Assembly: GCA_010015655.1 (NCBI GenBank)
Contig: ML976683.1
Span: forward strand, 292,722 to 356,721
Reading direction: 5' to 3'
DNA: 64,000 nucleotides
From: Bimuria novae-zelandiae CBS 107.79
Taxonomy: Eukaryota; Ascomycota; Dothideomycetes; Pleosporales; Didymosphaeriaceae
Shown: piece after piece, positions 23,016 to 34,369 of the stretch
Layout: every line of letters begins with the position of its first letter
Numbering within the stretch: the first letter of the stretch is position 1
The notes under the pieces: model-generated
Database searches by the model: none
Told to the model about the DNA's origin: nothing
What the model saw: only the letters and a program-made list of their open reading frames with translations
Made by a program: the position numbers and the translations under genes

Positions 23016-25087
23016 TCATACCGCCCCCTTGTTCGAACTTGTTCTATCCAGGCGCCTCTTTTTTCTCCTCAGATTTTCGGCCTCAGCGTCCCGCTTGTTC
23101 GATCCATACTCGATACGCTTCAGAAGCTTCCGCTTCTTGTTCGAAAGCATCATTTTCTGCCGCTCCCGTTCTTCCGCCTGCTCCTTCCGCTTCTTCTCGA
23201 CTTTCTTGCGCACAACGGCGTTCTTAGACCTAGCTGTCTCAACCTCAGGTTCGAGAGGATTGCCGGTAGCCTCTGCTTCTAATTCGCGTTGATGCTGCAA
23301 TCGAGCAGCCTCCCCTTCGGAGATGTCCGATTCAGCATCGGAATCGAAGCCCTCCCATTCGTCTTCGACAGCAGGACGCTGGTCGCCGCCATCATCATCT
23401 TCGTCTTCCTCGTCATCGGAACTGGCAACATGCATGCCCTCTCCAGCCTCAACAGAAGATTCTCGCTCCATAGCGTCTCGTGCATCTTCTACGTCGTCTG
23501 TCACCTCCATCTCGGATGCACTCTCGTCGTCCTCTTCAAAGGCTTCAGCCTCACCCTCGAGTTCTTGTTCATGTAGCGGCAGCTTAGGGTCATACTCGCC
23601 CTTCTTAGGCTTCATCCATGGACTCAGATGGGGCGGCAATTCAGCACCTGGACCGTACAGATCTGGACGGAGCAGTTTTCCCTGATTGATGCAGTCCCAA
23701 ACCCATTGCGGCTGCACGTAAATTCGACCAGGCATAGTCGACCGCGGCCATTGCACTCGAGGAGCAGCACCACCACCATCGATAGCTTCGGCAGCATCTG
23801 CAGGAAGGGGAGTCCGATCAATGATCTGATGGGTTATGAAAGGATCAGACTCGTTCGTCGTGAAAGCACCTTCTCCCAAGGTAGCGTCCCACCCGACACG
23901 TTTGCATCCGAAGGCCTTTAGAATGAATTCCAAAGGTGCACGCGGGGTTTCTCGCGCAAGATAGAAAGTATAGGGTGCGAACAATGAGGCTGCCTCCGCA
24001 CTGCTCGCTTCCGGCTGAGGCAGGACGTCTGCATCTGGAGCAACCGCTTCGAACTTATCGATGGTCTCGGTGTTCTCTTCTTCGTCATCTTGCGCGACCG
24101 GTAGATTTTCCGGCTGGTCTTCCTCTGCGTCTGGCACGTTGGCGATCCTATCAGCTACCTCTTGGGCTTCTGAAGTGGCAGCCGCGGAAACTTCACCATG
24201 TAGCCTCTCCCCATTTGTAGAGACGCTCTTGCCCTCGATCTGAAAGGCGCTCAACTCGGCACCTTGGGCGTCCATGTTGGCATTGAATTTGGGAGGATAG
24301 ACCAAGCCAACAGAAGTATACAGACGGTAGTTAACAAAGCCGAGTAGGGTAGTGTAGAACTCAACAAATGTGCCCATGATCCTGAAGTCAATGTCTCCTC
24401 CGGTTCTTTGCACGAAACGGTAAGGAACCAGCCAGAGTACATCCTGCCCTTGTATGGTGGCTTGATAATAGATGCCCTTGATGGACAGGAAGGATCTGCG
24501 CAGCGAGTGGGATACGATCACGTAGTGTTCGAATTCATGGCACAGCTTCTGGCACAATGCGATGGTCTTGGCGGGGACATGCTCGCTCGAGGGCAGGTTC
24601 GCGAAGAGGAAAAGCATGGAAAGCGCGTCGTCGAGGTCGCGGAGAGCGTCAACGAAGGTGGGGTAGCGCTCTTTGATGATGTGGTCGAGCTTGATCTTGG
24701 GAACGAGGTTCCTCTCGAGGCGCGCAGCATCGCCGGATTCGCCGCGGCCCAAGGCGCGGGCAATCTTCTTTGCGACGGCCTTGTGTTCGCGGAACTTGGC
24801 TAGGAGGGGCTCATGGAGCAGGTATTGAATGTCCTTGGTGTAGTAGAAGGTGGTGGCAGCGGTCGAGCCCTTGGACACCGTCTTCTTCTTGCGCGGCTCG
24901 CGGGGGTAGATGCCCTTGAAAATACATAGGCGGCGGAAGTCTGGCAGCGAGATTTGCAGCTTCTTCACGGCGCGGGTGCGCGTGATGTAGTTCTTGGCTG
25001 CACCAGCTTTGCCTGGGGTCTGTCAGCTGTTGCGCGCACACGGCAAGAGCGTCACGGTGCATTACCTTTTTTCTGTATGCGGGCCAT
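23016..25087 (-). CDS. NOP7: Pescadillo homologue NOP7 (ribosome biogenesis)
   Basis: Two exons, 25087-25066 and 25012-23016, give 672 aa. The 22-nt first exon encodes MARIQKK; the 53-nt intron (GTAATG...CCCCAG) leads to [20 protein letters not shown], the invariant pescadillo N-terminus. The pescadillo domain covers about residues 5-290 ([24 protein letters not shown]-type [17 protein letters not shown]). A BRCT domain lies around residues 350-460. The C-terminus is acidic, then Lys/Arg-rich with a coiled coil. Pescadillo joins BOP1/Erb1 and WDR12/Ytm1 in the PeBoW complex for 27S pre-rRNA processing in the nucleolus. It shares a 202-bp divergent promoter with GAB1. Confidence 0.95.
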
Positions 25088-25289
25088 GTTTTGCGTGTCT
25101 GCGTCCGGCGGTCGAGACGAGCGGCTAAGAAAGTTGGAAAAATGTTGCGGAGGTCGGAGAAACCTAGCGCCGACACACGCCGCGGGAAAGCGTGGTGGAG
25201 CTGCAAGTGGGCCCTGAACGCTGAACGCCTGGGTCCTTCCTCGGGTGGATTGCTATGAGCGAGCGTCAGTGTGCCGCCTAGTGACGACC
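25088..25289. promoter_or_regulatory. Short bidirectional promoter between NOP7 and GAB1
   Basis: Only 202 bp separate the two divergent start codons, so core promoter elements must be shared or back to back. No TATA box is evident. The sequence is GC-rich. Confidence 0.6.
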
Positions 25290-26729
25290 ATGGCTCTCGA
25301 CGCGAAGCAGAAAGCTGCCCTCTTCGCCGGCGCCGGCGCTCTGCGCCTGCTTCTCTTCCAGGCCTTCCCTTCATTGCCCAATCGCCTTGCTGGCCGCGTC
25401 GAGCTGTCCACGCCCGTCTCCAGCTTCAAGAGACGTATGTTTCCAATAGCCCACTACCGCCACCCACATCACCTGAACTATCGCTGACTCAGTCGGTTAC
25501 CAGTACAAGAGGGTCTCTACCTCTACACACACAATGTCTCGCCCTACGATGGCGGCGTGTACCACCAGGCGCCGCTCCTCCTCCCGCTCCTCTCCCTTCT
25601 TCCCAGCGCTTCAGACCATCCACTGGCGACGAATCTGCTATTCACCGTGGTCGACTTGCTGAGCGCCCACGCCCTGGGTCAGATTGCAGATACTGGGCGT
25701 GCTGCTTCCACTCGCCTGTTCACTTCATCGCGCAAGTCCATCAGATGGAGTAGCGCCGCAATTGTAGCAGGGTATGCTGCCCGCTTCGTGCGTTCCTGCC
25801 ATTTGACTGACTATGCCCAGCTACCTGTTCAGCCCCTTTACGCTGGCAGCATGCATGGCCCGCTCCACCTCGGCCCTGACCAATCTCTGCATCCTCACCG
25901 CCATGGCGAAAGCCTCTCAGGGAGCCAGCACCACCTTCCTACTCGTCTTGTCAGCAGCATCCTACCTGTCTATGCACCCGCTTCTCTTGTTTCCTCCGCT
26001 TCTGGCTCTTCTGTACGATGCACGCCTGGACAGGTCCAAATCAGCTCCCTCGCCCCTCACTTTCACCGTGATGCACACTTTCGGTCTGCTTGTGGCTTGT
26101 GGTGCTTTACTCGTTGCGTCAGCACTGCTCACTGGCTCTTGGGACTTCTTAGAGGCTACATACGGCGTACGGTTGTTGCTACCTGACCTTACCCCTAATG
26201 TAGGTCTCTGGTGGTACTTCTTCATCGAGATGTTCGACTCGTTCCGCGATTTCTTCCTGGGCGTATTCTGGCTGCATGTCGCATCATATACTCCAGGTCT
26301 CACTATCCGCCTTCGGACACAACCTCTGTTCGTGGCTGCCACGCTGACTGGTATCTTTGCAATCTTCACCCCCTACCCCAGCGTTGCGGATGCAGCCCTT
26401 TATCTTTCCCTCATACCTCTATTCAGGCACCTATTTCCCTGTAAGTGTTCCCATCGTTATGAACGTGACTTGATTCTAATCTCGTGGCAGTAATGCGCTA
26501 TACCTTTCTCGCTTCTGCAAGCGTTTTGTATGCATCATTCCTTGGACCCGCCTTCTACCATCTTTGGGTGTACGCTGGGTCGGGCAATGCCAATTTTTTC
26601 TATGCCATCACTCTGGTATGGAGCTTGGGACTATCAATCATAGTCGGCGACTCATTGTACGCCGCACTGAGAGACGAATTAGACGTGGAACGACCGGAAT
26701 TACGGGATAAGGAGGTGAAACGAATCTAG
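25290..26729 (+). CDS. GAB1: GPI transamidase subunit GAB1/PIG-U
   Basis: Four exons, 25290-25434, 25504-25771, 25821-26440 and 26491-26729, give 423 aa, typical of PIG-U. The first intron ends at the CCAG before 25504, because only that acceptor gives FKRLQEGLYLYTHNVSPYDGGVYHQAPL, the family hallmark. The next junctions restore IVAGYLFSPFTLAACMARST and RHLFPLMRYTFLASASVLYASFLGPAFYHLW. Many hydrophobic segments agree with a multispanning ER membrane protein. PIG-U/Gab1 is part of the transamidase that attaches GPI anchors to proteins in the ER. The C-terminus ends in a Lys/Arg-rich VKRI, compatible with ER retention. Confidence 0.95.
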
Positions 26730-26856
26730 ATTTTGATCAATAGCCACAATCTACTGCGGATGGAGCCATTCGGCATCAAGTTTGATTCGTCCACAACGGT
26801 TCTTCTTAGAATCTATTTGCGACTACTTTCGTATGCCTGACAAGGACTATGAAACA

Positions 26857-27738
26857 CTACCACGCTTGCCCACTTGAACCCATGTAGTCCATGTGTAATT
26901 CAACTGATTTCTGCATTTCAGACGTCGCCTCCTCCAACAACGTCGTCAATGGTGCACTCGACGCTTTCTCAGCCATCACTCTCGTAAAGTCGTTGTTGAT
27001 GGCGTCATTGAGATTAATTTTCGAGACTCCGCATTGGATTACGCTTTGCAACATTTCCTTGTTGCTGAACCATTCCGTGCCCGCACCGTGGAGAACCAGA
27101 TCCACTCTGTCTCCAACCTGTTTATGGACCCCTTTCAATCTTTCGTAATCTAGCTGTGGACCCTTGGGCCCGTATTTGCCGTGTACATTTCCAAATGCAG
27201 GGGCGAGCCAGTTGATACCGAGCGATACGAAGTCTTCGGCTTGCTCAGGCGTCGTAAGAATGGCCTCCAGTCCCAATGCCGTCACATCGCCTACACCATC
27301 CTCCCCTCCATCAATTCTGCCTGGCTCTGCCTCGGTGATAATGCCCCTTTCATTGCAGTATTTGACCAACTCTTTAGTCAAGCGGAAATTCTCTTCTTTC
27401 TCATAGTGGGACATATCGACCATGATACCGTCGAAGCCACCCAGGTCTGCTGCCTTCTTGACAATTTCGGGTGTTTGCGCGTGGTCCATGTGCACGCCTA
27501 CCGGCACTGTGGCGTTGTCGGCAGCTTCCTTTGCGGCGTGGACAAGGATGCCGTCTGCAAAATGGATCGCCCATGGGAAGAGTTGTATGAGGACAGGCGA
27601 CTTTTTGGCTTCAGCAGCTTTGACGCTTGCGATTATGGATTCGATGTTGTAGCAACAGATGGCGGGAACGGCATACTTATTCTTCGCCGCGTGGCTGACG
27701 ATCTTGAGGGCGCGGTTTTGCGAGAGATCTGGTGCCAT
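26857..27738 (-). CDS. Class II ketose-bisphosphate aldolase-like enzyme
   Basis: One intronless frame of 293 aa. Metal-ligand histidines are visible in VGVHMDHAQTPE (with the preceding catalytic-type Asp), in FGNVHGKYGPKGPQLD and in LVLHGAGTEWF. KINLNDAINNDF matches the substrate phosphate-binding strand. Length and motifs fit the fungal family related to tagatose- and fructose-bisphosphate aldolases of class II, distinct from the main glycolytic enzyme (usually about 360 aa). It should cleave or form a ketose bisphosphate with dihydroxyacetone phosphate in the cytosol; the physiological substrate is open. It is the last intact gene before the AT-rich block. Confidence 0.9.
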   Translation of the reverse strand: MAPDLSQNRALKIVSHAAKNKYAVPAICCYNIESIIASVKAAEAKKSPVLIQLFPWAIHFADGILVHAAKEAADNATVPVGVHMDHAQTPEIVKKAADLGGFDGIMVDMSHYEKEENFRLTKELVKYCNERGIITEAEPGRIDGGEDGVGDVTALGLEAILTTPEQAEDFVSLGINWLAPAFGNVHGKYGPKGPQLDYERLKGVHKQVGDRVDLVLHGAGTEWFSNKEMLQSVIQCGVSKINLNDAINNDFTRVMAEKASSAPLTTLLEEATSEMQKSVELHMDYMGSSGQAW

Positions 27739-28539
27739 TTCGACAATGTGGTGTGTGTGAATTTGGGAACAACAAGGAGAGGACGAAAGGTGCGCGATTT
27801 TATCTGAAAAGAGCCCACCAGATTCTGCCAGACGTGTCTTAACAGCCGCAATTCAGCCTTTAGATGGAGCAGCTGCCCCTCCATGCAGCTCGGAACCCTT
27901 CCGCCACTCCGAGGCCTTTTCCGGATCCAGGACGTTGTCCAACAGGTGCGGGCCGCCAAGCCGTGTCCCATCGTGATCGTGGGGCAATGTGCGGAACGAA
28001 TTGCTGACAAACCTCGCTACCAGAACCGTAGCTAGAATTCAGTCGTCGAATTTCTTGCGAGCTTTGGGATGAGTGGTCTTGCACAGCATAAGTCGGATAC
28101 ACGCGCTTGCTTAATGGTTCTGAGCGTAGTAAATCGTGCTTTTTTTTATTCTACATATGTATGCTCTTCTGCGTCATCTCCATCATGAATAGACATCTCT
28201 CAGGCAGATCGAGGTTACGATGTCAACTTTCGTTGTACCTCTCGACTGACAGGAAGCAATGCAACTGCGCTTCTTTATTTGGCGTGAAATACAGTTGATT
28301 TGGATAATGGGGCGTCCAAAAGTTCAAGCATGTTGATGACAGCTTCCTTGCGTTCTATCAGATGAGCCGAATTGTTCTGCTGTGTTACATTCGTGCTTTC
28401 CCCACGACCATCACGGTGCAGCCTCAGCCTATCATACCGCCTATGATGGATGAAAGCCGCTAAGTTGTACCTTCCATTAACGTGTTCCACTACTCATCTT
28501 GCCACACCAGTCATCCGGCCACCCCACCAAAATCGACGC
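27739..28539. other. Promoter side of the aldolase-like gene and transition to AT-rich DNA
   Basis: About 800 bp of normal base composition with no supported gene. The change to very AT-rich sequence is abrupt at about 28,540. Confidence 0.5.
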
Positions 28540-29289
28540 GACTTTTTGTATAATAGCTTAATAATGCGATAGTTAAATAAGGTATAAATAAATATAAAGA
28601 ATAGCTAAAATTTCTAAGCACACGAAGTCTTTCTATAGCCTTATTTATAATAGTTACTATATATTAGTAGTACTTATTATCGCCCTATGCGTTCCTCCTG
28701 CTCTACCTACTAGACTATCCTTTTAGAATCTATAGTAAGTAATTAACCTTCTATAACTTGTAGAGCGCCTTTACGAGCTATATACTATTGCCACTGCTAC
28801 TAATAACGCTAGCGACATTAACTAGTCTATTAAAGCTTTATATTTTTTAACTATAAATATTATTACTAGGTTTATTATAAACTACTAGCTTTTAATAACC
28901 TAATACATAGCTTAACTAGTAAGGCTTTAAGATTAATAGCAAAGTTAATTCTTAATAAGTTAAGCTTACTATTTTAGCTAAACACTAGTATACGGCGTCT
29001 TTACTATTTATACGCCTTTAGTATTAATTACTATCTAAAGTAAAGAGGGCGTCCTAATTACTATAAGTAATAATAAGACGCTATTTAGATAGATAGAAAT
29101 AAGCCTTATTGCTTAAAAGCTAGTCTTAATATTTTATTTTATAAAGACTGTCTCCCTAATACGCAGGTAGGCCTATAGAAAGCCTATTTTATTAATATAA
29201 AAGACTTCTTATCGCGCGATCTTCTATACCTACTACCTATATACTATTTTAGAAAGTAAGAAATAGCCAATATTAGGCTTTGTAAATGG

Positions 29290-29520
29290 GTTGGATCGTA
29301 AGGGCCACAGTTGAATCTGACTAAGCAGAACACTAAAATTCTAAACTTTAAACTCTCTATAACTTTATAAATAAAGGAGCTATATTTATGCAATTTTAAT
29401 ATATGGTGTATATATATATATTAATAGTAATATACTTAATATTTAAAAAATTATATAATATATTAAGACGTGCATCCTAACGAGAGACGTAAATTAATAC
29501 TAAAATAAATTTTTTTCTCT
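29290..29520 (-). repeat. Old dispersed repeat, copy A
   Basis: Contains ttggatcg.aagggccaca, then actaagcagaacac, ctctataactttataaat and a TA-rich tail. The same order appears at 37175-37299 (copy B, same orientation) and, in reverse complement, at 39605-39800 (copy C). It is the uninterrupted paralogue for the Fot1-like insertion in copy B. Element class unknown. Confidence 0.65.
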
Positions 29521-29555
29521 AAAATAAATACAAAATATAGGCTTTTTTTTGGTTA

Positions 29556-29812
29556 TATAATGTGACGATCGTGGGACTTGCTGTGATCTGGGCATCGTCA
29601 CAAGGGCGATGGATGGCAGCTGCCACGCTGTGATGGCAGCTGCTACACTGAGAAGGCAGTCGCAGCATTAAGATGGCAGTTACTAGATAGCGGCAGACTA
29701 TATGCCGCCTACTTGGCCCTCTCGATCCCTTTCTCTTCTTTAGCTTTGAGTCTTTGTACATAGCGCCAATCTATCAGCCGCAAGGCTATATCTTGCTGGC
29801 CGTTACATATAA
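29556..29812. mobile_element. Solo LTR (29561-29807) with TATAA target duplication
   Basis: A 247-bp island of normal GC starts TGTGACG and ends CGTTACA (inverted ends, one mismatch) and is flanked by TATAA at 29556-29560 and 29808-29812. Internally it has imperfect repeats of gatggcagctgc. The flanks joined without the LTR match the sequence at about 39608-39690 (ctctaaaataaat...gttatataac...catatatatat), which is an empty-site paralogue. The low RIP load shows it arrived after the surrounding repeat decayed, or was too short or too rare to be mutated. Confidence 0.75.
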
Positions 29813-30589
29813 CATATATATATCTACACCCTACATAAAGCCTAGCTTATGTGGTATTTAGGTATTATTACTAATAGTAGCTATTTAGTTAATAGGTAGA
29901 TTTTCATACTAGCCAGCCTAGTAGTGCCTTTTTCATAGGATAATAAAGAGTAGGATGGCTTAGTAAGACGCGTAAACGCCCTTAATTATTATGATAGTAA
30001 GGAAAAAAGAAAACTTTTTTATACCATTTTAAATTACTTATAACTAGGTCGATAGTAGGACTTAAGTTAGGTGAAGTCTATAATTTAAAGGAATTTTTTT
30101 TAAATACTAACTCTAAGATTTTAGTGTATGTTTAGTCAGCAAGACGGAAATACAAAAATTTATAGACTTAAATTTTTTTTAATTAAAATTTCCGATTCAT
30201 AACTATTTTATTAACGTATAGAAACCTACCAAAATTATACTAAATAGAATAGGCATGGAGGCAATCATTAATTAACTTTTTAAAGGTAAGTTTATAATCT
30301 ATACTATAATATTAATAAGTGAAAAAAGCGGATCAGCTTATATATAATATAATTAAGCAGTACCTTATTCATGTTATAGTATAGATTAATATTTTTATAT
30401 ATACTCTCCTTTTCTCCTATTTTCCTAAAATGTTTCCAAAACGATTTCCTACCTTTCTAAATTTGAACAAGACATTTAACGTCTTTTAGAGATCAATACC
30501 TCTATTTCTACTATTCCTAAAACACCGCAATCTAGGTTTTATAATACTATTTTTTGGGATTACAAGAAGAAATAAGTTAAATATATTAA

Positions 30590-31240
30590 TAAAGATGCTA
30601 AAAAGGAGAGACTAATAAAGACCTTATTAAGAGACTTAAGAATTATTAATAAGGATATAGAAAGAAGTCCCAAAACAATATAAGGCTATTATACGAACAT
30701 AGCCAAAATCTTCCTAGTAGAAGTCTCTGGAAACTTTTCAAAAAAGATAGATACAGAATAAAGTCCTTAACAAAAAAGTTCTTTTAAATAAGAAAAAAGC
30801 GAAAGCTGGACTAAATTTCGCCAAGTCTCTATAAAATAATATGGAAAATATTAACTTAGATAAAATTATATTTTCTAATGAGTTAGCGATTGAAATTTGT
30901 CACAGGCTAGGACAGAATACTATAGGATAAGAAAAAGTTCTATAGTAAATTTTAAAGTTGTAAATACCACAATGAAGGTAAGCATTTTAACATTTTAATT
31001 TTAAGAATTTATAGAAAAAGACCTGCGGTTTTCCTTATAATTTTAGTTTTTAATTACCATAATACTAATTTAGTTATAGTGCGCATTATTATTAATAAAG
31101 TTTAGGAATTAATTTAGATAGTGGAGAGATCTAAATTAGTTATTACTAAGACGCCTAAAACGACATCTAGTTTTACTAATAAAGATTATACTAATAGAAC
31201 TTTAAATCGCATTATTAAACCCATTAGAAAAATGGATAAG
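30590..31240 (+). pseudogene. Decayed Tc1/mariner-like transposase
   Basis: In one plus-strand frame around 30790-30930 the translation reads AKAGLNFAKSL, a stop, then LDKIIFSNELAIEICHRLGQN. This matches the stretch around the second catalytic Asp of Tc1/mariner DDE transposases (RLNFA..., then VIFSDE), with Asp changed to Asn as RIP would do. Multiple stops on both sides. Terminal repeats were not found; the assembly gap lies just downstream. Superfamily assignment moderate. Confidence 0.55.
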
Positions 31241-31253
31241 TTTAATTTTTTTT

Positions 31254-31301
31254 CCTTTTTCTTTTTCTTTTTCTTTTTCTTTTTCTTTTTCTTTTTCTTT
31301 T
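31254..31301. repeat. CTTTTT microsatellite ending in an assembly gap
   Basis: Eight or so units of ctttt(t) run directly into the N run, so the true length is unknown. The low-complexity tract probably caused the gap. Confidence 0.9.
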
Positions 31302-31857
31302 NNNNNNNNNNNNNNNNNNNNNNNNNNNNNNNNNNNNNNNNNNNNNNNNNNNNNNNNNNNNNNNNNNNNNNNNNNNNNNNNNNNNNNNNNNNNNNNNNNN
31401 NNNNNNNNNNNNNNNNNNNNNNNNNNNNNNNNNNNNNNNNNNNNNNNNNNNNNNNNNNNNNNNNNNNNNNNNNNNNNNNNNNNNNNNNNNNNNNNNNNNN
31501 NNNNNNNNNNNNNNNNNNNNNNNNNNNNNNNNNNNNNNNNNNNNNNNNNNNNNNNNNNNNNNNNNNNNNNNNNNNNNNNNNNNNNNNNNNNNNNNNNNNN
31601 NNNNNNNNNNNNNNNNNNNNNNNNNNNNNNNNNNNNNNNNNNNNNNNNNNNNNNNNNNNNNNNNNNNNNNNNNNNNNNNNNNNNNNNNNNNNNNNNNNNN
31701 NNNNNNNNNNNNNNNNNNNNNNNNNNNNNNNNNNNNNNNNNNNNNNNNNNNNNNNNNNNNNNNNNNNNNNNNNNNNNNNNNNNNNNNNNNNNNNNNNNNN
31801 NNNNNNNNNNNNNNNNNNNNNNNNNNNNNNNNNNNNNNNNNNNNNNNNNNNNNNNNN
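31302..31857. other. Assembly gap (556 N)
   Basis: All positions are N; nothing can be said. It interrupts the decayed transposon region. Confidence 0.99.
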
Positions 31858-32939
31858 TAAAATTATATGTTATATATTTTTAAAATATTATAAAATTCTT
31901 CAGGCCAGTTAATATCTAATAGGTTACAAATGTTAACAAGATAACGCTATCCACTTTAAATCACTTAATATTTTAAGATAGTTTAAAAAGAATAACGTTA
32001 AATATTTTCTTTACTCTCCCAATTTAACTAATATGGTAATAATTAAAAACGTCTCTTTAGTACTAACAAATAATCTAAATAAAATGTCTAGGGCCTGATA
32101 AGGTTTTAGTAAAAAAGAAAAAAGTATAGACCTTTTTATTAAAGCTATCTCTAAAACTTAGTAGGAAATACCATAAAAGATATTAAATAATTATATACTG
32201 TTACTACCTAGACGTTTTGAGGCCTTGAAATAGGCTAATAGATGGTATACAGGTTCTAGTATAATATAAATACCAATTAATATTTTAGTAACTAAGATTC
32301 TTTGATTTCTTTTAATCTAGTTTTAAAATCTTTATAAATAGAAAATTCATTAGTAAACCAATATCCAAATCATATATACTAACTAGATGTCACGGTGGCC
32401 TCCTAAGCTACCTAACAGCCTAGACATACTATTAATAATAGTACGCTAATAGATAAATAAGAGTTAGAAGCTGGACTTCTATGTCTAAACTTATACTTTT
32501 ATAGTTAAAGGTCTAATAGCTTGTATCTTAAAGCTTACTTCTAATTAGTTAGAAATAATACTAGTTATTTAGGTGTTAGCACCTAGATAAGCAAGATAGA
32601 TAAATTTATATTAGATAGAAGTAGAAAACCTTTCTTCCTTATCTAACGTCTCATATCTATACGTAGTTACTAAATAAGAATATTAATCTAGCCTACCTAG
32701 GCGCGGAACACCTCTACTTATTACCTTTATAATATTACGTTAGATTAACACTAAATAACATAACTAATTAGGCAGACCTAATCCTAATAATATTAGCAAT
32801 AATGGAATAGATTAAGATATTGTAAGAGACCTTTTAATAGGCCTAGCAAGCTTAATAAGAATCCTTTTCATAGTCTTTTTAATACATATAGGCCTAGTAT
32901 TAAGCTAATATAAAGACTCTATCCAATGAGCTTATCCCG

Positions 32940-33320
32940 CTAATAGAGTCTATCTACTTTACTAACTCCCCTACGTTAACCCATACTTAGGTGACGTTAA
33001 TCCCTTTATAATACTATTTAGTAATAGCTTAATATCTATAAAGATTATTTATTTACGTAATAAATTTCCTAATCCTCTTACGTTTATAAATAAGAGAAAG
33101 GAACTCCCTCTATTTATTTCTTAATTATATATAATACAAGAGGGTAATGTAGATTGCTACCCTACTGAACGCGTTAAACTAATATACGCCTACTTGTCAT
33201 TAGACTATACCCTAGCCACACTTACTAACCTACTAATTAAATCTAATATTACTACTATAAAGCAGGTAATAGCCTTCTCCCGCGCTATGTATAATAATAC
33301 TAATAAATTTTATTAGCCTG
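32940..33320 (+). pseudogene. Decayed LTR-retrotransposon gag fragment
   Basis: One plus-strand frame reads INKRKELPLFIS, a stop, LYIIQEGNVDCYPTERVKLIYAYLSLDYTLATL. The pattern (hydrophobic QL helix, then FPT/YPT...RV.YAYS.L.G.A) is that of the gag (retrotrans_gag) domain of fungal gypsy elements. Preceding frame shows PYVNPYLGDVNPF. It is broken by RIP-type stops. The neighbouring pol is not contiguous, since an LTR-like island intervenes at 33935-34110. Confidence 0.5.
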
Positions 33321-33934
33321 GAGTAAAATTAATAATCTAAAATAAGGAAAGCAACTCTTCTTAAGTCATTATATAAAATTTAGACGACTTATTATAATTA
33401 CTTAACTTAAGAAAAAAGCTTAGATTAATATCTTATATTAATTACTATTAAATAACGTTTATTACGTAATAGTACGAGTTTAAATCCTATCGAATATTAA
33501 TAACTACGCTAGTCATATTTTATAATATAATAATAACCTTTAGTACCTATTCTAATTTAAACTAGAGTTATAGGACTGAGGTTTATCTATTAAGATCTCG
33601 CGCATAATCTAAAACTAGGTCTATAGTTACTATCCTATAGTGTATAACCTACTAAATTTAATAGAAAATTACTAAAGGATAGATTACGTATAGTAAATTA
33701 AGCTCTATATAATAACTACGGGTTTTTATTAGTCAATCCTTAAACAGCCCTCGATGTATAAGCATTATATAAGGCCGAATTATAATATAAAATAGCTAAA
33801 GTTTATAGTTAGATGCCGCTAGGACCGTTGCCTATATATAAATAAGTATTTAGCAATAACAAAGCCTCTAGTAGTAGACTAGATATTAATTTAATCGTAG
33901 ATTCAAGTATAGATTTAGGCTATACTATAGTAAG

Positions 33935-34125
33935 TAGTATAAAATAGTACTTTTATAATGCATTAATAAGGCTCCGCCCACGCGCCACGCTAGCGGCGGC
34001 TTACGACGCTAGCGTCTTGGCATATATAGAATCCCGCGTAGGGCACCTTTGCTAGAACCCTACATAGTATCTCACATAGTTAATACACATACTTTAAGAC
34101 CCTTACACTTTGGTACTAAATTAGA
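33935..34125 (+). mobile_element. LTR-like island with possible primer-binding site
   Basis: A GC-rich patch (ccgcccacgcgccacgctag) is followed by a TATA-like gcatatatagaat and ends cccttaca, then ctttggtac. LTRs of fungal gypsy elements commonly end in ...ACA with a TGGTA-type primer-binding site 2-3 nt later. The 5' end is guessed at a RIP-altered TATAAAATAG around 33944. No target duplication was found. Confidence 0.35.
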
Positions 34126-34369
34126 TCTTTAATCTATAATAATAATTAGGCGTTAATAAGAACTACTTTCCTACTTAAGTTAAGAGCGCGATATAATAAC
34201 TAGTATTAAACGCTATGTCGCTAGCTATAAAAGCCTAAACTAATGCCTATAGGTAGGTTAGGCAAAGGTCTTACGATTAATAAAATATTCGCAATAAATA
34301 AATTACTTTTAAAAAAATTGCGTTCCCCACGCTATAGTACTAAAGCTTAATATAGGCTAGTAAATAGGT

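Noticed and set aside
31121..31912. 263-codon open frame
   Set aside because: Most of it is translation of N and of the CTTTTT microsatellite; artefact of the gap.
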